A DNA stretch of 64,000 nt from Thermaerobacter subterraneus DSM 13965 (GCF_000183545.2 NZ_JH976535.1:797890-861889); one strand, 5' to 3'; shown: positions 49,242-60,572, counted from the first letter of the stretch. The notes: a model not told the origin generated them from the sequence alone. A program made the numbers and translations.

Positions 49242-49736
49242 CTAGCTCCGGTGCCGCGCCGGATGGGGGGCGAGGACCGGCCCGCCCAGGGCCGCCGGCC
49301 GCAGGGCAAGCCAGCGCCGGTACACCCAGAAGGCCGCAAGGCCGAAGGCAAACCGGGTGGTCACCATGATGAGCCCGTTGCCGCCGAAGGCGAAGATGGC
49401 CGCCGTCTCCTCGAACATGGCGTGGAAGATGCCCACGAAGACGAACAGCAACGTCACCTGGTCCCGGGGCACCGGCTGCTCCCGGGTGGTCTCCAGGACC
49501 ACGCCGGAGCCCAGGATCACCCCCAGCACGGCGCCCACCGTCAACGAAGGCGCCAGCTCCGGAGCCAGTCCCAGGCGGCGGCAGACGGGTTCCAGGCGAT
49601 GGGTGGTCCGGTCGAGCCGGCCGGTCAGCCGTGCCCACTCCAGCAGGATCAGCACCGGGGCAACGAAGAGGCCGATCCGCAGCAGGAGCAGGATCCCTTC
49701 ACCGATCCCGTCGACGATGGCGTCCAGAAGCCACAT
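49242..49736 (-). CDS. Nucleoside-recognition (Gate) domain membrane protein, second of pair
   Basis: 164 aa from ATG 49736, 8 nt after GGGAGG. Several membrane spans; Gate-domain features GLAPELAPSLTVGAVLGVILGSGV. The C-terminal half has an acidic FHAMFEETAAIF segment within a span. The pair resembles SpmA/SpmB- or YjiH-like two-component Gate proteins of unknown transport function. It follows a Gate gene on the same strand, spaced 63 nt. Confidence 0.75.
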   Translation of the reverse strand: MWLLDAIVDGIGEGILLLLRIGLFVAPVLILLEWARLTGRLDRTTHRLEPVCRRLGLAPELAPSLTVGAVLGVILGSGVVLETTREQPVPRDQVTLLFVFVGIFHAMFEETAAIFAFGGNGLIMVTTRFAFGLAAFWVYRRWLALRPAALGGPVLAPHPARHRS

Positions 49737-49799
49737 CGGTCCAACCTCCCCGGATGGAGCCGGGTCCACCCCGGAACCCGTGACAGAACCCCGAACCCG

Positions 49800-50279
49800 T
49801 TAGAGGACCAGGTTGAGCAGGGCCCCGGCCGCCGCCGAGGCCAGCAGCCGCGCCGCCAGCACCGTCCAGGTGTTGGCCCCCGCCCGGGCGATGATGGAGG
49901 CTTCGACCGGGTGGGCGTGGCTGATGGCCAGCATGGTGCCGAGGATCGTCCACTGCTTGTAATCGAGCCCCAGCGGGATGGCGGCGGCGATGCCGCTGTA
50001 GAGCCCCACGGTGTTGCCGATGAGCAGGGCCAGGGCGGTGCCGCCCGGCAGGCCGAACCAGGCCATGGCGGGTGCTGCCAGGCCGGCGATGCGCGCCAGC
50101 CACCCGCTCCGGTCCAGGATCATCACCACGATCATGGCGGGGATCATGGTGCGGGCCAGGTCGACCAGGATCCGCAGGGTCGACCGCAGGCCCCGGCTTA
50201 CGGCGGCCTGCAGGGGATGGGTGCCCTCGGGGCCGGCGCCCGGGCGCGAGGCCGCCGGAGGGGTGAGGGATCGGGCCAC
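49800..50279 (-). CDS. Nucleoside-recognition (Gate) domain membrane protein, first of pair
   Basis: 159 aa from GTG 50279, with AAGAAGG 9 nt upstream. Membrane spans around LRILVDLARTMIPAMIVVMIL, AWFGLPGGTALALLIGNTVGLYSGI and a C-terminal span; contains ISHAHPVEASI, a polar intramembrane motif. Together with the downstream Gate gene it likely forms a two-subunit transporter or channel; the substrate is unknown. Driven by the promoter at 50440-50468, leaving a ~150-nt untranslated leader in which I see no riboswitch. Confidence 0.75.
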   Translation of the reverse strand: MARSLTPPAASRPGAGPEGTHPLQAAVSRGLRSTLRILVDLARTMIPAMIVVMILDRSGWLARIAGLAAPAMAWFGLPGGTALALLIGNTVGLYSGIAAAIPLGLDYKQWTILGTMLAISHAHPVEASIIARAGANTWTVLAARLLASAAAGALLNLVL

Positions 50280-50439
50280 GGATACAGCCTTCTTTCCTGG
50301 TAGCGACTCGGCTTCAGCGGTGCCTGTTCCACCGCCCGGCCTTTGCACTTCCGTCGCGCCGTGGCGGTAGCGCAGCGGGCCTGCGGGGTGCCGCCCGGCG
50401 GGCACGGCTATCGGTACGGTGCGGTGGCTTCTGGCGTTG

Positions 50440-50468
50440 AGCATAGAGCGGGTGCGTGGTGGTGTCAA
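50440..50468 (-). promoter_or_regulatory. Sigma-A promoter for the Gate-domain pair
   Basis: On the minus strand TTGACA (50468-50463), exactly 17 bp, then TATGCT (50445-50440). The rest of the 353-bp gene-free region up to 50632 shows no other gene or clear element. Confidence 0.7.
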
Positions 50469-50632
50469 CGGCTGGACGGCAGGGGCTGGGTTCCTCCCCC
50501 CCGGGCGGGTGCGGTAATCTACCGGTCAGAGCCGGGGCATGCCGGTAGGCCTGGATGCCGGGGCGCCTGACCTGAGCCCGGCGAACCGGGGCTGCCGGCG
50601 GCACTTTCCGGCGGGTCGGGGAGGGAGATGCC

Positions 50633-51007
50633 GTGGGCGAGCGGCTCGACGCCTTTCACCGTTTCCGCAGCGAGATGAACGAGAAGATCCTGGCCCACGA
50701 CAACCTGGTGGTGCGCCGGTTCTTCAACCTGGACGGGCAGGCCTACAAGCCGGGGGCCCTGTCCAGCAAGGTCAAGGAGATGCTGGGGCTGGTGGCCTCA
50801 CTGGTCCTGCGCTGCGACGACTGCATCACCTACCACATGATCCAGTGCCACAAGGAAGGCGTGACCCGCGACGAGTTCTTCGAGATCTTCGGCGTGGCCC
50901 TGATCGTGGGCGGGTCGATCACCATTCCCCACGTGCGGCGGGCGGTGGCGGTATTGGAGGAACTGGAAGTGGAGGCGGGCGCCGGGGCCGCCGGGGTGCA
51001 AGGCTGA
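50633..51007 (+). CDS. Carboxymuconolactone decarboxylase / AhpD-like protein
   Basis: 124 aa from GTG 50633 after GGGGAGGGAGATGCC. CMD fold with the redox/acid-base motif RCDDCITYH (CxxCxxxH) of AhpD-like peroxidase partners at ~60-68. It probably acts as a thiol-dependent antioxidant or a small decarboxylase-like enzyme. Oligomerisation is typical. It converges on the acs terminator. Confidence 0.88.
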   Translation: MGERLDAFHRFRSEMNEKILAHDNLVVRRFFNLDGQAYKPGALSSKVKEMLGLVASLVLRCDDCITYHMIQCHKEGVTRDEFFEIFGVALIVGGSITIPHVRRAVAVLEELEVEAGAGAAGVQG

Positions 51008-51039
51008 AACCCGGCCGGCGGAGCGAAACCCCGGCCAGT

Positions 51040-51076
51040 GAAAAGAGGCGGGACCTGACCCCACGGCCAGGTCCCG
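51040..51076 (-). terminator. Rho-independent terminator of acsA
   Basis: Reading the minus strand, CGGGACCTG pairs with CAGGTCCCG around a 10-nt loop, followed by CCTCTTTTCAC. It lies 48 bp past the acsA stop. Confidence 0.75.
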
Positions 51077-51123
51077 GCCGGTGCCCGCCGGTCATGTACC
51101 CGCGCTCGCGTTCCATCCGGCGG

Positions 51124-53133
<2,010 letters not shown>

Positions 53134-53305
53134 CGCGCATCCCCCCGTGATGGCGATCCGGCCGGCCGGTGGGGCGCGGCGGGCGCCTGCCCGGGCGTTC
53201 CCCGGGATCCACCCGCTGCGCCGGCCGCCTGGCTTGTTGCCAACCGGTTACGGCGGCCAGGGGGACGGTTCCTGCCGGTGAGGGGGTCGTTGCTGGGGAG
53301 GGGGC

Positions 53306-53334
53306 TTGACGAATGGGTAACCACTTGGTTACTT
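53306..53334 (+). promoter_or_regulatory. arsR promoter with overlapping palindromic operator
   Basis: TTGACG (53306-53311), 17-bp spacer, TTACTT -10 (53329-53334). A perfect palindrome GTAACCA-CT-TGGTTAC (53317-53332) fills the spacer and runs into the -10 box. The ATG lies 7 nt after the -10, so the mRNA should start at or next to it (leaderless). A degenerate copy GTTGCCAACCGGTTAC is at 53236-53251, toward acsA. Confidence 0.75.
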
Positions 53335-53341
53335 TTGCGCC

Positions 53342-53659
53342 ATGGATCTCGATCGCAAGTTCGCGGCCCTGGCGGATCCGACGCGGCGCCACATCATCAC
53401 GGTGCTCCGGTCGGGGCCCAAGGACGTGGTCACCCTGGCCCGGCCGCTGCCCATCAGCCGGCCGGCGGTGTCCAAGCACCTGGCCGTCCTCACGGCTGCG
53501 GGTCTGGTCGAGGTGGAGAAATCGGGGCGGCGGAGGCTGTACCGGTTGCGCCCGGAAGGGTTGGCGGAGGTCCGGGACTGGCTGGACCAGGTGGCCAGGG
53601 CCTGGGACGTCGCCCTGGAGCGCTTCCGCCGCCACGTCGAGGGGGACGGTGAGGGATGA
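53342..53659 (+). CDS. ArsR-family transcriptional regulator
   Basis: 105 aa from ATG 53342. Winged helix-turn-helix: DRKFAALADPTRRHIITVL, recognition helix PISRPAVSKHLAVLTAAGLVE, wing KSGRRRLYRL. No CxC metal-binding motif, so probably not a metal sensor. The type that sits beside SRPBCC proteins is typical for organic-ligand or autonomous control. Expected to repress its own operon from the palindrome over its promoter. No ribosome site is visible upstream. Confidence 0.92.
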   Translation: MDLDRKFAALADPTRRHIITVLRSGPKDVVTLARPLPISRPAVSKHLAVLTAAGLVEVEKSGRRRLYRLRPEGLAEVRDWLDQVARAWDVALERFRRHVEGDGEG

Positions 53660-54084
53660 TTCGACGCAGGGTCGTCGTCCGCGGGCCCGTGGAGGCCGTC
53701 TTTACCCGGTTTACGGCCGGCATCGGGCAGTGGTGGCCGCTGGACCAGTTCTCCTACGGCGGCGAACGCAGCGCCGATCTGGTCCTGGAGGGCCGGGCCG
53801 GCGGCCGCTTCTACGAGCGGTTCCGGGACGGCGAAGAGCACGAGATCGGCCGCGTTCTGGTCTACGAGCCGCCCCACCGGGTGGTGTTCACCTGGAACCA
53901 GGCCAACTGGGCGGGTCCGACCCAGGTGGAGGTCCGGTTCTTCCCCGAGGGCGACGGCACCCGGGTGGAACTGGAGCACCGGGGCTGGGACGAACTCGGC
54001 GAGGCGGGTGCAGCCACCCAGCGGGCCTTCGCGGGGGGCTGGGGCGTGATCCTTGACCGGTTCGCAAGCCGGGCTGAAGCCTAA
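53656..54084 (+). CDS. SRPBCC domain protein (AHSA1-like)
   Basis: 142 aa, ATGA overlap with arsR (ATG 53656, stop TGA 53659). START/AHSA1 fold: starts IRRRVVVRGPVEAVFTRFT, contains GGRFYERFRDG and ends GWGVILDRFA. It likely binds a hydrophobic ligand. The arsR-SRPBCC pair is widespread; target and ligand are generally unknown. Confidence 0.9.
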   Translation: MIRRRVVVRGPVEAVFTRFTAGIGQWWPLDQFSYGGERSADLVLEGRAGGRFYERFRDGEEHEIGRVLVYEPPHRVVFTWNQANWAGPTQVEVRFFPEGDGTRVELEHRGWDELGEAGAATQRAFAGGWGVILDRFASRAEA

Positions 54085-54157
54085 GTTCGGCGCGTCCTCG
54101 GTGGGTCTCGCCCGGTTCTGCCTGATCCCGGCGCGGCGGTCCTTGCGCTCTGACCCC

Positions 54158-54186
54158 TTGACCCGGCCCCGGCCAGGCCCTATAAT
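54158..54186 (+). promoter_or_regulatory. Sigma-A promoter of the thr operon
   Basis: TTGACC (54158-54163), 17-bp spacer, perfect TATAAT (54181-54186). Transcription should begin near 54193, directly ahead of the T-box stem I. Confidence 0.88.
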
Positions 54187-54192
54187 CCCGCA

Positions 54193-54580
54193 AAAGCGTT
54201 CCCAGAGCCGGTTCGGCTTGAGGAATGCGTCATCCCGGCGTGCGCGATGACCGGAACGAGTAGGCCCCCAAGCCGGTGTCCAGAGACGGGAGGCCGTGGC
54301 TGAAAGCCCCCGCACCGGGCCGGGCCGAAAACCCTCCGGGAGCCGCCGGCGAAACCGCCCGGCCAGGCAGGCGGGGCGGGAGTAGCTGGGCGGGGCAGCC
54401 CCCCTTACGGGCACGGAGAGGATTCGCGGTGGCGGTGGCCGGTGGGAGTCGCCCATGCCCCCGCCGGGTCAGGCAGGGCACCGGGCGAAGCGCCACGGGG
54501 CGCCGCCGCGGATCAATTAGGGTGGAACCGCGCGAGCACGGCCTCGCGTCCCTAACGGGACGCGGGGCCGTTCGATTTTC
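54193..54580 (+). promoter_or_regulatory. Threonine-specific T-box leader
   Basis: Stem I landmarks: ACGAGTAG, CAGAGACGGGAGGCCGTGG. The specifier strand reads GCCGAAAACCCTCCGGGAGCC. Aligned by the conserved following GGGAG/TGGAG with the ilv-leu leader, the specifier is ACC (54331-54333; Thr). T-box sequence GGGTGGAACCGCG at 54520-54532, followed by the terminator. Predicted to let thrC-thrB through when tRNA-Thr is uncharged. Confidence 0.9.
54539..54579 (+). terminator. T-box-controlled terminator before thrC
   Basis: CGGCCTCGCGTCCC and GGGACGCGGGGCCG form a long stem around a short TAAC loop (54539-54570), followed by TTCGATTTT. Its 5' side directly follows the T-box sequence, as in other T-box leaders. 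Confidence 0.87.
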
Positions 54581-54618
54581 CATGCCGGCATCCTTCCGTT
54601 TCGAGCTTCAGGGAGAGG

Positions 54619-55842
54619 GTGAAACGAGCGGTGTCTGGTCCCACTCACCCTAACCGCCCCGGCCCTCCTCGTCAGGCGGTGGAGCCCGGGCCGGTCCTGC
54701 CCCGCCAGGGTATCATCGCCCGCTATCGCGACTGGCTGCCGGTACCTCCGGAGGCCGAGCCGCTTACCCTGGGAGAAGGCGACACGCCGCTGATCCGGGC
54801 GGACCGGCTGCTGGAGGAACTGCCTCGCGACCGGCGGCCGCCGGCCGTGTTCCTCAAGTTCGAAGGGGCCAACCCGACGGGATCCTTCAAGGATCGGGGC
54901 ATGACCATGGCCCTGACCTGCGCCCGGGCCCGGGGCGCCCAGGCGGTGATCTGCGCCTCCACGGGCAACACGGCGGCGGCTGCGGCGGCCTACGCCGCCC
55001 GGGCGGGCATGGACTGCTGGCTGGTGCTTCCGGCGGGGGGCGTGGCGGCGGGCAAGGTGGGCCAGGCCGTGGCCTGCGGGGCGCGGATCCTGCCGGTGCG
55101 GGGAAGCTTCGACGACGCCCTGGCCGCGGTGCGGCAGGTGGTGGCCGAGCGGCCGGAACTGGTCCTGGTCAACTCCCTCAACCCCGACCGCCTGGAGGGC
55201 CAGAAGACGGCGGCCTTCGAGGTGGTGGACCAGCTGGCCGCCATCGGTCTGGACGAACGGGCGGCCGTGTTCCTCCCTGTGGGCAACGGCGGCAACATCA
55301 CCGCCTACCACATGGGCTTTCGCGCCTACGCGGCGGCGGGCCGCCTGGGGCGGGTACCCCGGCTGTACGGGGTGCAGGCGGAGGGGGCGGCGCCCCTGGT
55401 CCGGGGCCGGCCGGTCGACCGGCCGCAGACGCTGGCGTCGGCCATCCGTATCGGCCGGCCCGTGTACGGGGAGAAGGCCCTGGCGGCGGTGCGGGATACC
55501 GGGGGCCGGGTGCTGGCGGTCAGCGACGAGGAGATCCTCGCCGCCCAGCGGCTCCTGGCCCGGCTGGAAGGCGTCTTCGCCGAGCCGGCCTCGGCGGCTT
55601 CGGTGGCGGGCCTTTTGAAGCTGGCCCGGGGGGACGAACCCGGCTGGGAGGTGCCCGAGGGGCCCGTGGTGTGCGTGCTGACGGGCCACGGCCTGAAGGA
55701 CGTGGACACCGCCCTGCGGGCCGCCCGGGCGAGCGGGGGCGAGGGCGGCGACCTGGAAGCCTTGGAAGCCCTGGAAGCCCGGGCCCTGGATCCGGAGGCC
55801 GTCGTGCAGCACTTGCTTGCAACACCGGCGGGAGGTCGGTAG
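54619..55842 (+). CDS. thrC: Threonine synthase
   Basis: 407 aa from GTG 54619; GTG 54631, 12 nt after GGGAGAGG, is an alternative start. Fold-type II PLP enzyme with the lysine in NPTGSFKDRGM (~K94) and the phosphate/PLP loop STGNTAAAAAAYA. Converts O-phosphohomoserine to threonine. The last ~25 residues are a Glu/Ala-rich repeat (DLEALEALEARALDPEA). First gene behind the Thr T-box, and thrB follows 2 nt after the stop. Confidence 0.94.
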   Translation: MKRAVSGPTHPNRPGPPRQAVEPGPVLPRQGIIARYRDWLPVPPEAEPLTLGEGDTPLIRADRLLEELPRDRRPPAVFLKFEGANPTGSFKDRGMTMALTCARARGAQAVICASTGNTAAAAAAYAARAGMDCWLVLPAGGVAAGKVGQAVACGARILPVRGSFDDALAAVRQVVAERPELVLVNSLNPDRLEGQKTAAFEVVDQLAAIGLDERAAVFLPVGNGGNITAYHMGFRAYAAAGRLGRVPRLYGVQAEGAAPLVRGRPVDRPQTLASAIRIGRPVYGEKALAAVRDTGGRVLAVSDEEILAAQRLLARLEGVFAEPASAASVAGLLKLARGDEPGWEVPEGPVVCVLTGHGLKDVDTALRAARASGGEGGDLEALEALEARALDPEAVVQHLLATPAGGR

Positions 55843-55844
55843 AG

Positions 55845-57197
55845 ATGGGGAAGGGACGGCGACCGGCCCGGGAGGCGCCGGATGGGCCCATGGGCCTCTA
55901 CCGCCGGAGGCCCGGTGGCAGGGGGGGTGCCAGCGAGGGCGCAAGGGGCGGTGCAAGGGGTGGCGCAAGGGGTGTCGCCCGCGCCCATAGGGAGCGGGGC
56001 ACCGCCCTCACCCGGCGTCCGGATCCTGAGAAGACCCTTGGTGCGGCGACGGGCCACGAGGCCGCGGCCCACGCGCCAGGCGGCGGCAGCGGGCGGGCGG
56101 TGGCCTGGAGCCGGGTGCCAGCCACCAGCGCCAACCTGGGGCCGGGGTTCGACTGCCTGGGTCTGGCCCTTCAGGGCTGGGAGCTCAGGGCGTGGCTTGA
56201 GCCCTGGCCCGCCGAGCCGCGGCACTGGATCCACCCCGCCGGGGCCGTACACTGGCACCTGGACGGCTGGGGCCTCCCGGCGGCACCGCCCGGGGAGGCG
56301 GGGGAAAACCTGGTGGTCCGGGCCGTGGTCGCCGCCTTCCACCGGGCGAGGCAAGCCCACCCTGCCGCTTGGCGGCTGGTTGTGCGCAGCACCATTCCGC
56401 CCGCCCGGGGGCTGGGATCCAGTGCCGCCGCCATCGTCGCCGGCCTGGCCGCTGCCAACCAGTGGTTGCGGCGGGCAGGGCGACCGTTGACAGCGGCGGA
56501 CCTGCTGCAACTGGCGGCCGATCTGGAAGGCCACGCGGACAATGTGGCGGCGGCTCTTTACGGCGGCCTGGTGCTGGCCTGGCGACCGGCCCCGGCGGCG
56601 GGGCAAGCCGCGGGGCGCCGGGAAGAGGCCTCCGCAGGTGCAGGCGTAGGCGGCGGCGACCCTGGTGGCGGCTGGCGGGCGGTACCGGTCCCCCTGGGCC
56701 GTCCACTGGCGGCCGTGGTGGCCATCCCGGCCGTGGCCAGCTACACCCATGAGGCAAGGCGGGCGCTACCTGCGGCGGTGGCCCACGGCGATGCGGCCTT
56801 CAACGCCGCCCGCGCGGCCCTGCTGGTCCACGCCCTGGCCGCCGGGCGCGGCGACCTCCTGGCGGAAGCCATGCAGGACCGGTTGCACCAGCCTTATCGC
56901 GCCGCCCTGTTTCCCTGGCTGGATGATCTGATCGGCGTGGCCACCGCGGCGGGCGCCTTGGGGGCCTGCCTCAGCGGGGCGGGTCCCAGCGTGCTGGCCC
57001 TGGTGACGGACGAACAGGCCCCGGCGGTGGCCCAGGCGCTGTCGGCCCGCATGGCGGCCCTGGGGCTGGCCGGCCGGGTGGGCGTGGGCCGGGCGGGCGG
57101 GCCGGGCGCCCGTGCCGGCCTGGTGAGCCGCCCCGGGCACCGGCTCCCCCCCTCCCCCGCCGCGGCCGCCGGCGGGGGAGGCGGCCGGGGGGATTAG
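55845..57197 (+). CDS. thrB: Homoserine kinase with low-complexity N-terminus
   Basis: 450 aa from ATG 55845, 9 nt after GGGAGG. The GHMP kinase proper starts near residue 87 (AWSRVPATSANLGPGFDCLGLAL) and carries the ATP loop PPARGLGSSAAAIVAGL (~185-201) and C-terminal GACLSGAGPSVLAL. It phosphorylates homoserine for ThrC. The ~85-residue N-terminal extension is Gly/Arg/Ala-rich and includes a three-unit DNA repeat; another Gly/Ala insert (~245-270) and a Pro/Gly tail are present. Homoserine kinases are usually ~300-320 residues. A start nearer residue 85 cannot be excluded, but no ribosome site is seen there. Confidence 0.92.
   Translation: MGKGRRPAREAPDGPMGLYRRRPGGRGGASEGARGGARGGARGVARAHRERGTALTRRPDPEKTLGAATGHEAAAHAPGGGSGRAVAWSRVPATSANLGPGFDCLGLALQGWELRAWLEPWPAEPRHWIHPAGAVHWHLDGWGLPAAPPGEAGENLVVRAVVAAFHRARQAHPAAWRLVVRSTIPPARGLGSSAAAIVAGLAAANQWLRRAGRPLTAADLLQLAADLEGHADNVAAALYGGLVLAWRPAPAAGQAAGRREEASAGAGVGGGDPGGGWRAVPVPLGRPLAAVVAIPAVASYTHEARRALPAAVAHGDAAFNAARAALLVHALAAGRGDLLAEAMQDRLHQPYRAALFPWLDDLIGVATAAGALGACLSGAGPSVLALVTDEQAPAVAQALSARMAALGLAGRVGVGRAGGPGARAGLVSRPGHRLPPSPAAAAGGGGGRGD
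55938..55973 (+). repeat. 12-bp in-frame tandem repeat in thrB
   Basis: Three units: GGCGCAAGGGGC, GGTGCAAGGGGT, GGCGCAAGGGGT. Being a multiple of three, they encode a GARG-type repeat in the thrB N-terminal extension. A more diverged unit may precede them. Confidence 0.75.
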
Positions 57198-57317
57198 GGA
57201 CGCCGGCCGGGATGAAGGGGGAAAGACACCGGAAGGGCTTGGAGTCCAAGGGGCGCAAGGGAATGGAACAGTGGCACGGTACGGGACACCCGGGACGGGA
57301 TAAGGGAGGAAGGGCTT

Positions 57318-60300
57318 GTGAGCGGCGAGGGTGACCGGCCGGCAGGGGCCGGCTCGGCGGCGGGGAAGGGGAGCCGGGACCTGAAGGACGGCCGGGACCG
57401 CAAGGACGGTCAGGACCGCCAGGACCGGGGCGGCGGGCAGGGGAGCCGCCCTGCGGCGGCCGGCTCGTCCGGCGAGGCGTTGCCTGCCCCGGCGGGATCC
57501 GTTCCCCCGCCGGATGGGCGGCCGGAAGAGGAGCTGTACCCCCTTCTCAAGCGGGAGGTCGACCTCCTGGGACGGGCCCTGGGGGAGGCCATCCGCCGCC
57601 TCTCGGGGGATCGCCTGTTCGAACTGGAAGAGGACATCCGCGCCCACACCAAGCACCTCCGGCAGCACCCGGGGGACGACGCCGCCCGGCAGGCGCTGCG
57701 GGCCGAGATCGGCGGGCTTTCGGTGGCCGCGGCCGAAGGGCTGATCCGGGCCTTTTCGACCTATTTCCATCTGGTCAACCTGGCGGAGGAGCGGCACCGG
57801 GTGCGGGTGAACCGCCGGCGCGAGCAGGCCAGCACGCCCGACCGGCCCCGGCCCGAGTCGCTGCTGGCCCTGGTCACCCAGCTTCAGGCCCAAGGGATGG
57901 AATTCGACGACGTGGTGCGCCTCCTCGCCTCGGCCCGGCTGGAGCTGACCTTCACGGCCCATCCGACCGAGACGCGGCGGCGCACCCTGCGCCACCACCT
58001 GCTGCAGCTCAACCAGGCCCTGGACCGGCTGGAGCGGGGCGAGGGGGACCTGGACGAGGTGGTGGCCCGGGTCACCCTGCTCTGGACCACCCGCGAGCTG
58101 CGCCCGGCCCCGCCCCGGGTGGAGGACGAGGTCCGCGGCGGCCTCTACTACCTGCCCACCACCCTGTGGGAGGCGGTGCCCCGGCTCATGGAGGCCCTCG
58201 AGGGGGCGGTGGCCGCCCGCTACGGGCGGCGGCCGGTTCTTCCCCCGCGCCTGGCCTTCCGGAGCTGGATCGGTGGTGACCGGGACGGCAACCCCTTTGT
58301 GACCCCGGAGGTCACCGCCTGGGCCCAGGCCTACGCGCGGGCCGAGATCGCCCGAAAGTACGCCGGAGGCCTGGCCGCCCTGACGCGGGATCTGTCCGTG
58401 GCGGAAGAACGGGCTTCCCTGCCTCCCCTGCCCTCCTTGCCCGCAGAGGCCGTGGCGCCCCTGCCGCCGGCGGCCGCCGGCCGGTTCCCCGGCGAGCCCT
58501 ACCGGCGGTTCGCCTACCGGCTGCAGCGGCACTGGGCGGCAAGGGCGGTGCCGGAAGAGGTGTGGAGCGAGACGCCCGCCCGGGCGGCGGCTCCAGCCGA
58601 GGCACCGGCTGTACCCCACCGGCCGGACGCTGCAGTCGAGGCAACGGCACCGCCTCCCCGGCCGGCGGCTCCGCCGGAGGGAGCGGCAATGCCTCCCCGG
58701 CCGCCCGCTTCAGCGGAGGGCATCCCTGGAGGGCCCGCCGTTCCAGCGGACCCAGCCGGCGAACGGCCTTCCCGGCCCGCCGCGGCCGCGCCACCAAAGG
58801 GGACCGCCGGGGAACCGCCGGCCGGCGAGGGGCCGGAGGCCGCCGGTTCCACCGCCCTGGATCGCCTGCTCTTCCAGGTGGAAGAGGGGCTGCGGGATGC
58901 CGGGCTGGGCGAGGCGGCGGCCACCCTGGTGCGTCCCCTGCGCTGGCGGGCCCAGGTCTTTGGCGAGGCCATGGCGCCCCTCGACCTGCGGGAGCATGCC
59001 GAGGCCCACGGGCGGGCGGTGGCGGAGCTGCTGGAAGCCGGTGGGGTCATGGCGGCAGGGGAGTACCTGGCCCTGGATGCCGCCGGGCGGGAGGCGGTGC
59101 TGACCCGGGAGCTGGCTTCGCCCCGGCCGCTGGCGCCGGTGGGCTACCGGCCCCGCAGCCGCGAGCTGGCCGTGGCCCTGGATGCTCTGCGGGCCTGGCA
59201 GGACCGGGGGGCTTACATCATCAGCGGCTGCCGCGGCCCCGCCGACGTGCTGGAGGTGTTCGTCCTGGCGCGGGAGGTGGGGCTGTACCGCCCCGGCCAC
59301 CCCTTGCCCTTTGACGTGGTCCCCCTGTTCGAGACCCTGGCCGACCTGGAGGCGGCGCCCCGCGCCATGGAGCAGCTGCTGCAGAACCCCGTCTTCGGCG
59401 TCCACGCCCGCGGCCGCGGCGGCTGCGAGGTGATGATCGGCTACTCCGACTCCAGCAAGGACGCGGGCTACCTGGCGGCCAACTGGGCCCTCTACCGGGC
59501 CCAGGAGGGCATCGCGGCGGTGGCCCGGGCGGCGGGCGTGCCGGTGTCCTTCTTCCACGGTCGCGGCACGTCCACAGCCCGGGGCGGCGGGGGGACCGCC
59601 GGCCGCGCCATCGCCAGCCTGCCGCCGGGCACCGTGGGCCGCCGCCTGCGGCTCACCGAGCAGGGAGAGGCGCTGGCGGACCGCTACGCTCACCCCGAGC
59701 TGGCCCTGCGCAACCTGGAGCAGCTCCTCTACCACTTCCTTCTGGCGGCGGCCCGGGACACGCTGGCCCAGGCCCAAGAGGCGGTGCTTTCGCCGGAGGA
59801 ACCCGGCCCGCCCGGCGGGGCCGGGACCGCGCCGAGCAGGCCGGGCGGCGGGCGCCAGGGGCTCGCCCCGGGCGGTTCCCCCGTCCCGGCGGCCTGGCGG
59901 GAGGCCATGGACCGGGCCGCCGCCCGGTCGGCGGAGGCCTACCGCCAGCTGCTGGCGGAGCCCGGGTTCTTCGAGTTCTTCGAGCACTTCACCCCGATCC
60001 GGGAGATCGCCGCCCTGAAGATCGCTTCCCGCCCGGTGGCCCGCACGGGCCGGGCCCGGCGCGTCCAGGATCTGCGGGCCATCCCCTGGGTGATGGCCTG
60101 GACCCAGGTGCGTCTTCTGCTGCCCGGCTGGTACGGGCTGGCCGAAGGTCTTGCGGCGGTGCCGCGGGACCTTCGCCAGGCGATGTTTGCCCGCTGGCCC
60201 TTCTTCCGCTCGGTGCTGGACGGCGCGGCCCTGGCCCTGGCCAAGGCCGACCTGGCCGTGGCCAGGGAGTACCTGCGGCTGGTGCCCGGGCCCCTGGCGA

Positions 60301-60572
60301 ACCGGTTCTTCCCCCGGCTCGAGGAGGCCATGGTGCGGACCCGGGCGCTCTTGGAGGAGACCTTCGGCGGGCCGCTTCTGGCCCACCACCCCGTGCTGGC
60401 GCGGCAGACGGCCTTGCGCAACCCGTACGTCGACCCCATCAGCTACCTGCAGGTGGAGCTGCTGGCCCGGTACCGGGCCTCGCCGGAAGGCGACCCCGAG
60501 CGCCCGGCCCTGGAGCGGGCGCTGCTGCTCTCCATCCTGGGCATCGCGGCGGGCTTGCGGAACGCCGGCTAG
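57318..60572 (+). CDS. ppc: Phosphoenolpyruvate carboxylase
   Basis: 1084 aa, GTG start after GGGAGGAAGGG. Full-length bacterial [15 protein letters not shown] with catalytic His (~214), [46 protein letters not shown] (~746-760) and C-terminal RNAG (usually RNTG). It carboxylates PEP to oxaloacetate. Two unusual inserts: ~90 Pro/Ala-rich residues at ~417-508 and ~35 Gly/Pro-rich residues at ~824-858, plus a ~65-residue acidic/Gly-rich N-terminal tail. The family is normally ~880-930 residues. All catalytic motifs are intact, so it is likely functional. Oxaloacetate feeds aspartate and then threonine (thrCB just upstream). Confidence 0.95.
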   Translation: MSGEGDRPAGAGSAAGKGSRDLKDGRDRKDGQDRQDRGGGQGSRPAAAGSSGEALPAPAGSVPPPDGRPEEELYPLLKREVDLLGRALGEAIRRLSGDRLFELEEDIRAHTKHLRQHPGDDAARQALRAEIGGLSVAAAEGLIRAFSTYFHLVNLAEERHRVRVNRRREQASTPDRPRPESLLALVTQLQAQGMEFDDVVRLLASARLELTFTAHPTETRRRTLRHHLLQLNQALDRLERGEGDLDEVVARVTLLWTTRELRPAPPRVEDEVRGGLYYLPTTLWEAVPRLMEALEGAVAARYGRRPVLPPRLAFRSWIGGDRDGNPFVTPEVTAWAQAYARAEIARKYAGGLAALTRDLSVAEERASLPPLPSLPAEAVAPLPPAAAGRFPGEPYRRFAYRLQRHWAARAVPEEVWSETPARAAAPAEAPAVPHRPDAAVEATAPPPRPAAPPEGAAMPPRPPASAEGIPGGPAVPADPAGERPSRPAAAAPPKGTAGEPPAGEGPEAAGSTALDRLLFQVEEGLRDAGLGEAAATLVRPLRWRAQVFGEAMAPLDLREHAEAHGRAVAELLEAGGVMAAGEYLALDAAGREAVLTRELASPRPLAPVGYRPRSRELAVALDALRAWQDRGAYIISGCRGPADVLEVFVLAREVGLYRPGHPLPFDVVPLFETLADLEAAPRAMEQLLQNPVFGVHARGRGGCEVMIGYSDSSKDAGYLAANWALYRAQEGIAAVARAAGVPVSFFHGRGTSTARGGGGTAGRAIASLPPGTVGRRLRLTEQGEALADRYAHPELALRNLEQLLYHFLLAAARDTLAQAQEAVLSPEEPGPPGGAGTAPSRPGGGRQGLAPGGSPVPAAWREAMDRAAARSAEAYRQLLAEPGFFEFFEHFTPIREIAALKIASRPVARTGRARRVQDLRAIPWVMAWTQVRLLLPGWYGLAEGLAAVPRDLRQAMFARWPFFRSVLDGAALALAKADLAVAREYLRLVPGPLANRFFPRLEEAMVRTRALLEETFGGPLLAHHPVLARQTALRNPYVDPISYLQVELLARYRASPEGDPERPALERALLLSILGIAAGLRNAG

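Noticed and set aside
54328-54333. AAC (Asn) as the specifier of the second T-box
   Set aside because: Alignment of the downstream conserved block with the ilv-leu T-box shifts the codon by one base to ACC (Thr), which also agrees with the downstream thr genes.
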